From assembly GCF_017161405.1 (NCBI RefSeq), contig NZ_CP071051.1, forward strand, positions 2,170,001 to 2,234,000: 64,000 bases of DNA. The letters run 5' to 3'. The position numbers and the translations under genes were made by a program. Below, piece after piece: positions 1 to 7,919 of this stretch (positions are counted from its first letter, which is position 1; each line of letters starts with the position of its first letter). The notes under the pieces were generated by a model that saw only the letters and a list, made by a program, of their open reading frames with translations, did not search any database and had not been told where the DNA came from. This DNA comes from Leucobacter sp. CX169 (GTDB lineage: Bacteria; Actinomycetota; Actinomycetes; Actinomycetales; Microbacteriaceae).

Positions 1-2
1 TC

Positions 3-602
3 AGCGCGATCAGCCTGCTGCACTTCCTCGACCTCAAGGAGGGCGACTGGGTGCTGCAGAACGCCGCCAACGGGGCGGTGAGCCGCATGATTGCCCAGCT
101 GGGCGCTGCCCGCGGAATCAACGTGGTCGGCCTGGTGCGACGTGACGCCGGCGTCGACGAGCTCCGCGCCGAGGGCATCGAGCGCGTGATCTCCACCGAG
201 TCCGCCGACTGGCGCGAGCAGCTCGCCGCGATCACCGGCGGCGCCGAGATCCGCGTCGGTATCGACTCGGTCGGCGGCAAGGCAGCGGGCGACGTCCTGT
301 CGGCCCTCGCCACGAACGGCACCCTCGTCGTCTTCGGCGCGATGGCCTCGCCGACGCTCGAGCTTTCCTCAAGCGACCTCATCTTCAAGCAGGCCACGGT
401 CAAGGGCTTCTGGGGCAGCGTGGTCAGCCGCGAGATGAGCGCTGAACTGAAGGGCCAGCTCTTCGGTGAGCTGATCGGGCGCGTGCTCGACGGCACGCTC
501 ACCCTCCCGGTCGCGGGCACCTTCGGCTTCGACGAGATCGGCGCCGCGGCTGCGGCGAGCGCCCAGCCCGGCCGCGTCGGCAAGGTGCTGCTGCGCCCGT
601 AA
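3..602 (+). CDS. Zinc-type alcohol dehydrogenase / enoyl reductase family protein (5' end outside window)
   Basis: The open frame runs in from the left edge, so the start codon and the N-terminal GroES-like domain are missing. The visible 199 residues form the Rossmann-type nucleotide-binding domain of the medium-chain dehydrogenase/reductase superfamily: a glycine/alanine-rich turn (NAANGAVSRMIAQLGAARG), then a VVGLVRR strand whose basic residues suggest NADPH, and a GTLVVFGAMAS strand. The QNAANGAV pattern resembles the MECR/2-enoyl thioester reductase and quinone oxidoreductase branch more than classical alcohol dehydrogenases. Likely a soluble NADPH-dependent reductase; its substrate cannot be told. 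The family is fairly sure. Confidence 0.8.
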   Translation, partial: SAISLLHFLDLKEGDWVLQNAANGAVSRMIAQLGAARGINVVGLVRRDAGVDELRAEGIERVISTESADWREQLAAITGGAEIRVGIDSVGGKAAGDVLSALATNGTLVVFGAMASPTLELSSSDLIFKQATVKGFWGSVVSREMSAELKGQLFGELIGRVLDGTLTLPVAGTFGFDEIGAAAAASAQPGRVGKVLLRP

Positions 603-608
603 CTTTCA

Positions 609-626
609 CCCGGCAGGATCCTGCCC
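609..626. repeat. Palindromic element, copy 1 (core GGCAGGATCCTGCC)
   Basis: A perfect 14-bp palindrome (612-625) inside an 18-nt sequence that recurs identically at 61568-61585. Both copies lie just after stop codons. It can fold as a short GC-rich hairpin and may be a terminator or a dispersed palindromic repeat. There is no T-run. Confidence 0.45.
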
Positions 627-711
627 GACCACAGTGCGCCCGTCCGGGCAGCTCACTTCGAGCCACCCGGGCGGGCGCACTTGTATCCTGGCGGAAAGAC
701 GAAGGGGCACC

Positions 712-1842
712 ATGGCAACCGACGGTTGGTCCGATGACGAGTTCCGCCAGAAGTGGCAGGAGCAGGCAGACCAGATTGGCCGCTTCAACCTGGCCATCTT
801 CGGCAAGACCGGGGTGGGCAAGTCGACCCTCATCAACGCGGTCTTTGGTGAGGACGTCGCCCCCACCGGCATCGGCGAGCCGGTCACGATGGACAACCAT
901 CTCTACCTGCACCGCGCCGGCTTTCTCGGCCTGCTCGATACCCGCGGGCTCGAGATTGGCAAGGACACGGATGCGCTGATTCGCGAGCTCGGCGACTACG
1001 TCAAAAGCATGCGCAAGCAACCCCTGCAGGATCAGGTCCACGCGGCCTGGTACTGCGTGCGCGCGACCGACCGCCGCTTTGAAGACACCGAGGCGGACTT
1101 CATCCGCCGGTTGCACGACCTCGGCCTGCCCGTCGTCGTCGTCCTGACACAGGTGCCATCCCGCGGCGCCGAGTACCACCGCGACGCGGTCGCGCTCGCC
1201 GAGCATATCGCCGGCTTGGGCCTGCCGATCTTCGGCGGCGGGCCGATCCTGGTGATGGCCGCCGAAGACCAGTTCACCGGCCAGGTCGAGCACGGGCTGA
1301 AGGATCTCGTTGATGCCACCTTTCGCGTTGCTCCAGCAGGTGTCGAAGCAGCATTCATCGCGGCGCAAAAAGTCGACCTCGACCGCAAACACAAGCAAGC
1401 CAAAGACGTCGTCAAAGTGGCTGCCGGGATGGCGCTAGCCGTCGGCGCGGTGCCGATTCCGATGGCCGACGCCGGCGTGCTCGTCCCCATCCAGCTCGGC
1501 ATGATGGCGAAGATCGCCGCGATCTATGGCGTCAAGATGGAGACCGCGACGATCGCCGCGACTGTCGCGACGACTGCGGCCACGGCCGCGGGCCGCAGCG
1601 CCGCGGTCAGCCTCATCAAGCTCATTCCGGGCGCCGGGTGGGTCGTTGGCGGCACCATTTCGGCGGCCGTCGCCAGCACGTTCACCTTCGCCGTCGGCTA
1701 CGCCTGGGCAACGGTGTGCGGCGAACTCACCCAGGGGCGACTCAAAGGCGCCGACGGGGCGCTCGACACCGAGCTGGTGCGCAAGCTCTTCACCGAGCAG
1801 TTCGCGGCGTGGTTCAAGAAGGATGGGTTGAAGAAGCCGTGA
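712..1842 (+). CDS. GTPase with hydrophobic DUF697-like C-terminal region
   Basis: 376 residues. The Walker A motif GKTGVGKSTLIN lies near residue 30, followed by LLDTRGLEIG as the G3 region; VVVVLTQV may be the G4 strand in atypical form. Residues about 245-345 are rich in alanine and glycine with several hydrophobic stretches (MALAVGAVPIPMADAGVLVP), like the DUF697/YcjF-type C-terminus of membrane-associated GTPases. I chose ATG 712 because the preceding AAGACGAAGGGG acts as a ribosome site and a TATCCT -10 box lies at about 686. A longer frame from 634 would need residues encoded by the promoter. The cellular role is unknown; a stress or membrane GTPase is plausible. Confidence 0.75.
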   Translation: MATDGWSDDEFRQKWQEQADQIGRFNLAIFGKTGVGKSTLINAVFGEDVAPTGIGEPVTMDNHLYLHRAGFLGLLDTRGLEIGKDTDALIRELGDYVKSMRKQPLQDQVHAAWYCVRATDRRFEDTEADFIRRLHDLGLPVVVVLTQVPSRGAEYHRDAVALAEHIAGLGLPIFGGGPILVMAAEDQFTGQVEHGLKDLVDATFRVAPAGVEAAFIAAQKVDLDRKHKQAKDVVKVAAGMALAVGAVPIPMADAGVLVPIQLGMMAKIAAIYGVKMETATIAATVATTAATAAGRSAAVSLIKLIPGAGWVVGGTISAAVASTFTFAVGYAWATVCGELTQGRLKGADGALDTELVRKLFTEQFAAWFKKDGLKKP

Positions 1843-1885
1843 CGAGGGGGCGCTGAGGTCCCTGCCCTCCTGTGCGACACCCTGG

Positions 1886-2401
1886 TCAGTGAGTGACGAT
1901 CGCCTTCGCCAGAATGATGATCAGGCCGAACGAGGCCGTGGCAAGCGCCCCCAATAGCCGCACGTGCAGCGCCGCCCCACGCCGGCGATACGCCAGGTAA
2001 CCGAGGCACGCCAACACTCCGACGCAGATCCAGAGCGCGAGCCAGTTCGCCGATCGATCCGGCATCACCCCGAACGCCCCGAGCAGGAGCGCGCCCGCGG
2101 GAAACACGGCGGCGAACAGCATGCCGCGCGCGTCGCGTACGGACTCACGGATGACCGTTCTCAGCGGCATCGGCTCGCCGTTGGTCCCGGTGCGGCCGTA
2201 GTCGGCGACCACTCCTGAGTACACGTGGGCCAGCCAGAAGACCCCCAAGGTCACCGCGACGAAAAGCAGCACCCGGCCCGAAGGCGCTTGCGCGCTGCTC
2301 GCGGTGGCGATCAGGCCCGAGACCAGGATCAGTCCGTACACGCCCTCCCCCGATGAGAGGTGCTTGGCGAACTTGGCCGCTGCGGGCGAGGGGGCAGACA
2401 T
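1886..2401 (-). CDS. Small integral membrane protein, unknown function
   Basis: 171 residues with about four to five hydrophobic helices (GLILVSGLIATASS, VLLFVAVTLGVFWLAHVYSGVVA, MLFAAVFPAGALLLGAFGV, LALWICVGVLACLGYLAY, ATASFGLIIILAKAIV). I prefer the internal ATG at 2401 (MSAPSPAAAKF) over a start 60 bases upstream because the extra residues lack membrane character. It is transcribed away from the siderophore-interacting gene, leaving a 76-bp divergent promoter gap. I do not recognise a named family. Confidence 0.6.
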   Translation of the reverse strand: MSAPSPAAAKFAKHLSSGEGVYGLILVSGLIATASSAQAPSGRVLLFVAVTLGVFWLAHVYSGVVADYGRTGTNGEPMPLRTVIRESVRDARGMLFAAVFPAGALLLGAFGVMPDRSANWLALWICVGVLACLGYLAYRRRGAALHVRLLGALATASFGLIIILAKAIVTH

Positions 2402-2477
2402 GGGAACAAGTTTAGGACCCGGGAAAGCCACATGCGGGCGCAAAAGATCTGACCAATCCACTGGCGAAACGGATAGC

Positions 2478-3281
2478 GTGGATCACGTGACCACTGCACC
2501 CCAGGCCTCCCCTCGCCCTTCACGCGCTCAGCGCCCCGTCGTCCAGCTCACGGTGATCTCCTCCGAGCGCCTGACACCTTCGCTCGTGCGCGTGCGGTTC
2601 GGCGGCCCGGGCTTCGCCGAGTTTCAGGATCGGCACGAGTCCGACAAGTACGTGAAGTTGCAGTTCACGACCCCGCCGCCCGAGTCGCACCCCGTTACGC
2701 GCACGTACACGGTGCGCCGGGTCGATGCCGCGTCCCAGACGCTTGACATCGACTTCGTCGTGCATGGTGACGAGGGGCTCGCTGCGCCGTGGGCGTCGGG
2801 CGTCGAGCCCGGCGCGGTAATCTCGCTCTCTGGCCCGGGCGGGGGCTACATGCCGAACGAGGACGCCGCCTGGTACCTGTTCGCGGGCGATTTGTCGGCG
2901 GTGCCGGCGATCGCCGCGGGCTTGGAGGCCCTGCCGGCAGACGCAGTCGGCACCGTCTTCATCGAGACCGACGCGGAGGATGCGATTCTCGACCTGGAGG
3001 CCCCCGCGGGCGTCGAGGTCCGCTGGGTCGTGGACTCGGCGCACGGCACGGACTTCCTCGCCGACGCCGTCCGCGCCCTGCCCTGGCGCGACGGCCACGT
3101 GGACGTCTTCGCACACGGCGAGCGCGAGTCGATGAAGGCGCTACGCCGCGTGTTCTTCGACGAGCGCGGCCTCGATCGCGCCCAGGTCTCCCTCTCGGGG
3201 TACTGGGCCAGAGGCCGCACCGAGGACCGCTTCCAGGCAGAGAAGCGCGAGCCGATCGGGCAGGTCATCCCGCAGGCCTAG
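2478..3281 (+). CDS. Siderophore-interacting protein (FAD-binding, SIP family)
   Basis: About 267 residues. The N-terminal FAD-binding barrel contains HPVTRTYTVRRVD, which carries the RxYT(V/I)R flavin-contact pattern, then LDIDFVVHGDEGLAAPWA and GPGGGYMPNEDAAWYLFAGDLSAVPAI; the C-terminal NAD(P)H domain ends with LSGYWARGRTED. These are hallmarks of ViuB/SIP ferric-siderophore reductases, which release iron in the cytoplasm. The start is uncertain: GTG 2478 or GTG 2487 both precede the conserved domain, and the longer frame to 2304 would overlap the divergent gene. No siderophore genes are nearby. Confidence 0.85.
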   Translation: MDHVTTAPQASPRPSRAQRPVVQLTVISSERLTPSLVRVRFGGPGFAEFQDRHESDKYVKLQFTTPPPESHPVTRTYTVRRVDAASQTLDIDFVVHGDEGLAAPWASGVEPGAVISLSGPGGGYMPNEDAAWYLFAGDLSAVPAIAAGLEALPADAVGTVFIETDAEDAILDLEAPAGVEVRWVVDSAHGTDFLADAVRALPWRDGHVDVFAHGERESMKALRRVFFDERGLDRAQVSLSGYWARGRTEDRFQAEKREPIGQVIPQA

Positions 3282-3364
3282 TGCTCGACGCTCGCACCGG
3301 CCAGGCCCGCGGAGCCCGAAGCACGCCAGTTTTCCCGAACAGATATCCGACGAAGGAGCCCGAC

Positions 3365-4471
3365 ATGTCCGAAGGCCTGAGCGACCTCCTGGCCCGCCAC
3401 GTCGAGGCGGGCACCATGCCGGGCGCCGTCGCCACGTTCGGGGCGACGTTTGAACCGGTCGCCGTCGGGCTGACCGCGCCTGGCGGCGAGCCCATGCCGG
3501 CCGACGCGATCTTCCGCATCCAATCGATGACGAAGGCCGTCACCTCCGTGGCGGCACTGCGCCTGATGCAGGACGGCGTAATCGCGCTCGACGACCCCGT
3601 CGCTTCCTGGCTGCCCGAACTGGCCGACCGCCGCGTGCTCGTGCACCCCGACGGCCCACTCAGCAAGACTCGGCCAGCACGAGGCCCGATCACCGTGCGG
3701 CACCTGCTGACCAACCAGTCCGGCTATGGAATCATGACGACCGATTCTCCGCTCAAGCAGGCGATGATCGATGCCGGGGTGGAAGCCGACGCCGGTCCCG
3801 TGGGTCTCGGCGCCCAGGACTGGCTCGACGCCTTGGCAACGCTGCCGCTCACCTTCGAGCCGGGCGAAGCCTGGCGCTACCACCACTCGTTCGGCCTCCT
3901 GGGCATTCTGCTGGGACGCGTGCGCGACCGTAGCGCGCTCGAGATACTCAATGAGACCGTGTTCTCGCCTGCGGGGATGACCGATACCCGGTTCTCGGTG
4001 CCGCTCGACCAGGCGCATCGCCTGCTCCCCGGCTTCCGGCATTGGGCAGACGGCCTCGAACAAACCGAGCCAGCAGGATCGGGTTTCTACGTTGAGCCGG
4101 CGCCGTTCGACGTCAGCCATGCCGAGCTCGTCTCAACCGTTGCCGACTATCACTCGTTCCTGCACGCGCTGCTCGACGGCGAGCTCATCGACGCTGCCCT
4201 GCTGAACGAACTCCGCAGCGACCAAGTCTCGCGCGACGCGAAGGCGGAGGACAGTTTCTTCCCCGGGTTCTGGGAAGAAACCGGCTGGGGGTATGGCGTC
4301 TCCGTCGCGACCACCGGCCCACATCGCGGCCGGTTCGGTTGGTCCGGCGGGCTCGGCACCGACTTCTTCGTCGACCCCGACGGCACCATTTGCATCGTCC
4401 TCACCCAGGTCGAGATGGGCGAGCGGATCATGGGGCTGCTTCGCGAACTCCAGGAGCTACGCGGCGCCTAG
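3365..4471 (+). CDS. Serine hydrolase of the beta-lactamase / class C esterase family
   Basis: 368 residues starting at ATG 3365, with AAGGAG at 3353-3358. The SxxK motif is SMTK in FRIQSMTKAVTSVAAL (about residue 56), followed by PVASWLPEL and the typical ITVRHLLTNQSGYG block. YHHSFG occupies the YxN position and GWSGGLGTDFF the third active-site motif. No signal peptide is visible, so it is probably a cytoplasmic esterase or peptidase-like hydrolase of the EstB/LACTB type rather than a true beta-lactamase. It lies 83 bp after the siderophore-interacting gene and may share its transcript. Family secure, substrate unknown. Confidence 0.85.
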   Translation: MSEGLSDLLARHVEAGTMPGAVATFGATFEPVAVGLTAPGGEPMPADAIFRIQSMTKAVTSVAALRLMQDGVIALDDPVASWLPELADRRVLVHPDGPLSKTRPARGPITVRHLLTNQSGYGIMTTDSPLKQAMIDAGVEADAGPVGLGAQDWLDALATLPLTFEPGEAWRYHHSFGLLGILLGRVRDRSALEILNETVFSPAGMTDTRFSVPLDQAHRLLPGFRHWADGLEQTEPAGSGFYVEPAPFDVSHAELVSTVADYHSFLHALLDGELIDAALLNELRSDQVSRDAKAEDSFFPGFWEETGWGYGVSVATTGPHRGRFGWSGGLGTDFFVDPDGTICIVLTQVEMGERIMGLLRELQELRGA

Positions 4472-4631
4472 TGGTCCGCCGGCCGCCGAGTCTCGATGAG
4501 ATGCCGGTCCGGTCGGCGAGCGCGCCACGGACCAGTAGCAGCGCTACTCCGCGGAGGTCAAGTCCTGCCAGACGTTCCGAACCGCGTGAGGGAGAACGAT
4601 CGCTTGCGCACCAATTCCCGTGGTCCCGCCA

Positions 4632-5228
4632 TCATGCTTCCGCCCAGGTTTCATCGAAGGTAGTGATCTCATCGGTCATGTCCTCAAGAAACCGAATGAT
4701 GATTTCTCGTTCCGATTCAGTCAGGCGGGCCGCAGCATGAAATCGCTTTGCATGTTGTCGGCCCACCGAGTTCATGGCGGCCTCGTGCGTTTCAGGAGTG
4801 ATCGAGATGGCGAGGGCACGGCGGTCTGTCGGGTGCGACGCTCTGGCAATGTGCCCAGCCCGTTCAAGGCGATCGAGCAGCTTGGTGGTTGATGCACTGG
4901 AAATCTTGAGATGCGCGGCGATCCGCCCCGGAGTCGCAATGTCGCCACTATTGTTCGAGACAATGAGGTAGTGCAATGCCCGCATGTCCGTCTGGTTGAG
5001 CTTCATGTACTTCTTGGACAGCACCGAGAGTTCCTGCTCGGCCTCTCGCAACCGGGCGAACGCACCCATCAGGGCACTGATCCCTCGCACCTGAGCGGGG
5101 TCCAACGCCGATCGATCGACCAGCGCGCCTCGCGGGTCACTGGAATCGATATCGAACATCTTCGACGAAACCGAATCGTGGTTTTCATCGACGTGTTCCA
5201 TGAAAAGAATTGTAGCTTCGGATAACAT
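4632..5228 (-). CDS. MarR-family regulator divergent from the carotenoid operon (CrtR-like)
   Basis: About 198 residues. The winged-helix region reads TDMRALHYLIVSNNSGDIATPGRIAAHLKISSASTTKLLDRLERAGHIARASHPTDRRALAISIT, with the DRR signature of the MarR wing in place. It is transcribed away from idi-crtE, the same layout as C. glutamicum crtR, a MarR repressor of the crt operon reported to respond to geranylgeranyl diphosphate. Control of this crt operon is inferred from position. The start is uncertain: ATG 5228 is used, ATG 5201 is equally possible, and neither has a strong ribosome site. Confidence 0.8.
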   Translation of the reverse strand: MLSEATILFMEHVDENHDSVSSKMFDIDSSDPRGALVDRSALDPAQVRGISALMGAFARLREAEQELSVLSKKYMKLNQTDMRALHYLIVSNNSGDIATPGRIAAHLKISSASTTKLLDRLERAGHIARASHPTDRRALAISITPETHEAAMNSVGRQHAKRFHAAARLTESEREIIIRFLEDMTDEITTFDETWAEA

Positions 5229-5290
5229 AAGCACCCAGTACTAAATCTTGAGAAGTTATTTTCATGCCAGGCTAGGCAAATTCTGGAAGC
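5229..5290. promoter_or_regulatory. Divergent promoter/operator region between the MarR gene and idi
   Basis: Only about 60 bp separate the two start regions, so both promoters and any MarR operator must lie here. A TTGAGA -35-like element is at about 5249 and TAGGCA at about 5273. The short palindrome CTTGAGAAG at 5248-5256 is a candidate half of an operator. Assignment is by position. Confidence 0.4.
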
Positions 5291-5854
5291 GTGAAGCGAG
5301 CGATGATGTTCGATGAAGAGCGTGTGGTTCTCTTAGGTGAAACCGGCCTGCCAATAGGCACCGCGTTGAAATCTGGCGTGCACACCGCCGACACTCCCTT
5401 GCATCTGGCATTTTCTTGTTATCTCTTCAACGAGCTCGGCGAAGTTCTCGTGACTCGCAGGGCGCTCACCAAGCGAACCTGGCCGGGGGTCTGGACCAAT
5501 AGTTTCTGTGGCCACCCCAGCCCTGATGAATCGCCAGAGATCGCTATCGTGCGTCGGGCGCAGGAAGAGCTTGGCGCCGAAATCTTTGGGATCGAACTTG
5601 TCCTTCCGAACTTTCGGTACCGCGCGACTGACGCAAGCGGCGTCGTCGAGAACGAGATCTGCCCGGTGTATGTTGCCCGGCTCGGCTCCTCTCTGACCCC
5701 CCACCCGGACGAGATTGCTGAGTGGGCATGGGTGTCTCCACTTCACCTTGCAGAGTCGCTTGAGCGCACACCCTTCACGTTCAGTCCCTGGATGGTGCGG
5801 CAACTCCCCGAACTCTTCCTGCACGAGAACGCCTTCCCCGGGGAACGCCGATGA
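5291..5854 (+). CDS. idi: Isopentenyl-diphosphate delta-isomerase, type I
   Basis: About 187 residues with a Nudix-type fold. It interconverts IPP and DMAPP to prime GGPP synthesis. The catalytic cysteine lies in TNSFCGHPSPDES and the catalytic glutamate in ENEICPVY, both as in E. coli Idi; RRAQEELGAE is the Nudix-like helix. It is the first gene of the crt operon, and its TGA overlaps the crtE ATG (ATGA at 5851-5854). GTG 5291 is used; ATG 5303 or 5306 would remove four or five residues without touching the domain. Function confident. Confidence 0.92.
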   Translation: MKRAMMFDEERVVLLGETGLPIGTALKSGVHTADTPLHLAFSCYLFNELGEVLVTRRALTKRTWPGVWTNSFCGHPSPDESPEIAIVRRAQEELGAEIFGIELVLPNFRYRATDASGVVENEICPVYVARLGSSLTPHPDEIAEWAWVSPLHLAESLERTPFTFSPWMVRQLPELFLHENAFPGERR

Positions 5855-7023
5855 CGGCGTCGACAGTCGTCCTCCACGATCGAAGCGACGTCAGGCGCGC
5901 GATCGAGCGCGAACTGAGTGAGATATTTCAGGCTCGCGCGAGCGCTGCCGCGCCATACGGAAACAGTTTTGTTCGACTCTGGACGCTCGCCGGACACAGC
6001 GTTCTCGGGGGCAAGCTCGTGCGCCCCCTGCTGCTCGTAGAAACGCACGAAGCTCTCCATCACCGAGATCCCGAGCGTCCCGGGCCTGCTGCACTCCCCG
6101 CCCCCACAGCTCAATACCCTCAGGATCGCGCGTGGCCGAACCAGGAGTCCGTCATCAGCATCGCCGCAGCGATCGAGTTGCTGCACTACTCATTCTTGCT
6201 GCACGATGATGTGATCGATGGGGACTTGACTCGACGCGGACGGCCCAACCTCATCGGGGCGCTCCTTGCCGAGTCCGGCACGGGTACGAGCGACCCTGTC
6301 GACGCAGAAAATATGTCTGTCGCGGGGCTGCACTGGGCACGCACCGGTGGCATCCTCATGGGGGATCTGCTTCTGGCAAGCACGCATCAGATCTTCGCCC
6401 GAGCGTGCGTCCCACAGGCGACACGTTTGAGATTGCTTGACCTCCTCGAATACACCATCACCGAGTCGGTGGTGGGCGAACAGCTCGATGTGGGTTTGGG
6501 CGGGGGCATCATTGAACCGGATCTCGGGACAGTGCTCACCATGTCCACGTATAAGACGGCAACGTACACATTCGAATTGCCCCTCCGGGCAGCGGCGATA
6601 CTCGCGGACACCAGCCCTCAAGTCGAGAGCACCCTCTCATCAGCAGGTAGACACTTGGGGCTCGCATTTCAGCTCCAGGATGATCTGTTGTCGACGTTCG
6701 GGGACCCGCTGCGACACGGCAAAGACCCGTTCTCCGATCTGAGGGAGGGTAAGCAAACCGCGTTGATTGCCTACGCGAGAATGACGAGCGAATGGCCGAG
6801 CATCGAACCGATGTTCGGGAGTGCTTCCCTCAGCAAGGAGGACGCGCTGCGTATCAAGGACCTGCTTCGGCAATGCGGCGCGGAACAGTTTGTGCAGGGC
6901 CTCGTCGACGAGCAACTCAGGTCTTTCTATGAGCTGCTGAGCAACCGCGCCTCAGCGATCCCCGCTGAGGTTCGGCGCGTATTGGTCGACCTCGCACGCC
7001 AGTTGGAGGGCAGACAGGCATGA
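5851..7023 (+). CDS. crtE: Geranylgeranyl diphosphate synthase
   Basis: 390 residues, an all-alpha trans-prenyltransferase. The first aspartate-rich motif is in LLHDDVIDGDLTRRGRPN (about residue 118) and the second in FQLQDDLLSTFGD (about residue 274); GGKLVRPLLLV is the conserved N-terminal substrate-binding block. It condenses IPP with allylic diphosphates to C20 GGPP for phytoene synthesis. It overlaps idi upstream and crtB downstream by 4 bp each, so translation is probably coupled. Corynebacterium has an mmpL-type gene between crtE and crtB; none is present here. Confidence 0.93.
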   Translation: MTASTVVLHDRSDVRRAIERELSEIFQARASAAAPYGNSFVRLWTLAGHSVLGGKLVRPLLLVETHEALHHRDPERPGPAALPAPTAQYPQDRAWPNQESVISIAAAIELLHYSFLLHDDVIDGDLTRRGRPNLIGALLAESGTGTSDPVDAENMSVAGLHWARTGGILMGDLLLASTHQIFARACVPQATRLRLLDLLEYTITESVVGEQLDVGLGGGIIEPDLGTVLTMSTYKTATYTFELPLRAAAILADTSPQVESTLSSAGRHLGLAFQLQDDLLSTFGDPLRHGKDPFSDLREGKQTALIAYARMTSEWPSIEPMFGSASLSKEDALRIKDLLRQCGAEQFVQGLVDEQLRSFYELLSNRASAIPAEVRRVLVDLARQLEGRQA

Positions 7024-7919
7024 ATGACAGCGTCTCGTTGGCCCTGTTCACGCGCACCGCTGAGCGTGCAGCAAATCAGGTGATCGAGTCCTATTCCACC
7101 TCGTTCGGGCTCGCGTGCCGCCTCTTGGGAGCACCGCATCGCCAGCACATTCGAAACATTTACGCGCTCGTTCGCGTCGCCGACGAGCTCGTTGACGGGA
7201 TGACGGTCGAGGCTGGACTGACTGCGGCGGAACAGTCTGAGACGCTCGAGAGCTTCATCGAGCGCACCCATCTCGCGTTGCGGCAGGGGTGCAGCAGCGA
7301 CCTCATCATTCATGCGTTCGCGCGAACTGCACGTCAGTGCGGCATCACCACCGAACTCACCACGCCCTTCTTTGACTCGATGCGCACTGACTTGATCAGA
7401 CAAGACAGTTCGTCACCCGGTCTCGCCCGTTTTGACGCATCGGCACACGCCGACTACATATACGGCTCGGCCGAGGTGGTGGGGCTGATGTGCCTCCGCG
7501 TCTTTCTGCGCGACCAGCACGTCAGCGAGCCTGAACGCCGTGCGCTTGAACATGGTGCCCGCCAGCTGGGTGCCGCTTTCCAGAACATCAACTTCCTCCG
7601 CGACCTCTCCGACGACACCGATCGCCTGGGGCGGAGCTACCTGGGTGTCAACGATCGTCTCAGCGACGAAGACCGGAGTTCTTGGGTGCAGACCATCCGA
7701 GAACAGCTGGCAGACGCGCGCGCGAGTATTCCCCTGTTGCCGCCTGACGCCCGAGCGGCAGTGCGCAGCGCACTTGAGCTGTTCACCGCGCTCACCGATC
7801 GAATTGAAGCCGTGCAAATCGAAGACCTGTATCGCCGACGTGTCCGAGTACCCAATCCGGTGAAAGCCGGGCTCGCCGCCCGGGCCCTGTTCACGAGTTG
7901 GCGGGAGCCGCGACGATGA
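7020..7919 (+). CDS. crtB: Phytoene synthase
   Basis: 299 residues, head-to-head squalene/phytoene synthase family. SYSTSFGLACRLL opens the fold; the aspartate-rich substrate-Mg motifs are RVADELVDG (about residue 58) and NFLRDLSDDTDRLGRSYL (about residue 190). It joins two GGPP molecules to 15-cis-phytoene, probably at the membrane surface. The ATG overlaps the crtE stop (ATGA, 7020-7023) and its own stop overlaps the crtI start. Length and motifs are normal for the family. Confidence 0.95.
   Translation: MNDSVSLALFTRTAERAANQVIESYSTSFGLACRLLGAPHRQHIRNIYALVRVADELVDGMTVEAGLTAAEQSETLESFIERTHLALRQGCSSDLIIHAFARTARQCGITTELTTPFFDSMRTDLIRQDSSSPGLARFDASAHADYIYGSAEVVGLMCLRVFLRDQHVSEPERRALEHGARQLGAAFQNINFLRDLSDDTDRLGRSYLGVNDRLSDEDRSSWVQTIREQLADARASIPLLPPDARAAVRSALELFTALTDRIEAVQIEDLYRRRVRVPNPVKAGLAARALFTSWREPRR

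Noticed and set aside
499-1398. 299-residue frame antisense to the GTPase gene
   Set aside because: Arginine-rich shadow of a GC-rich gene with clear P-loop motifs on the other strand.
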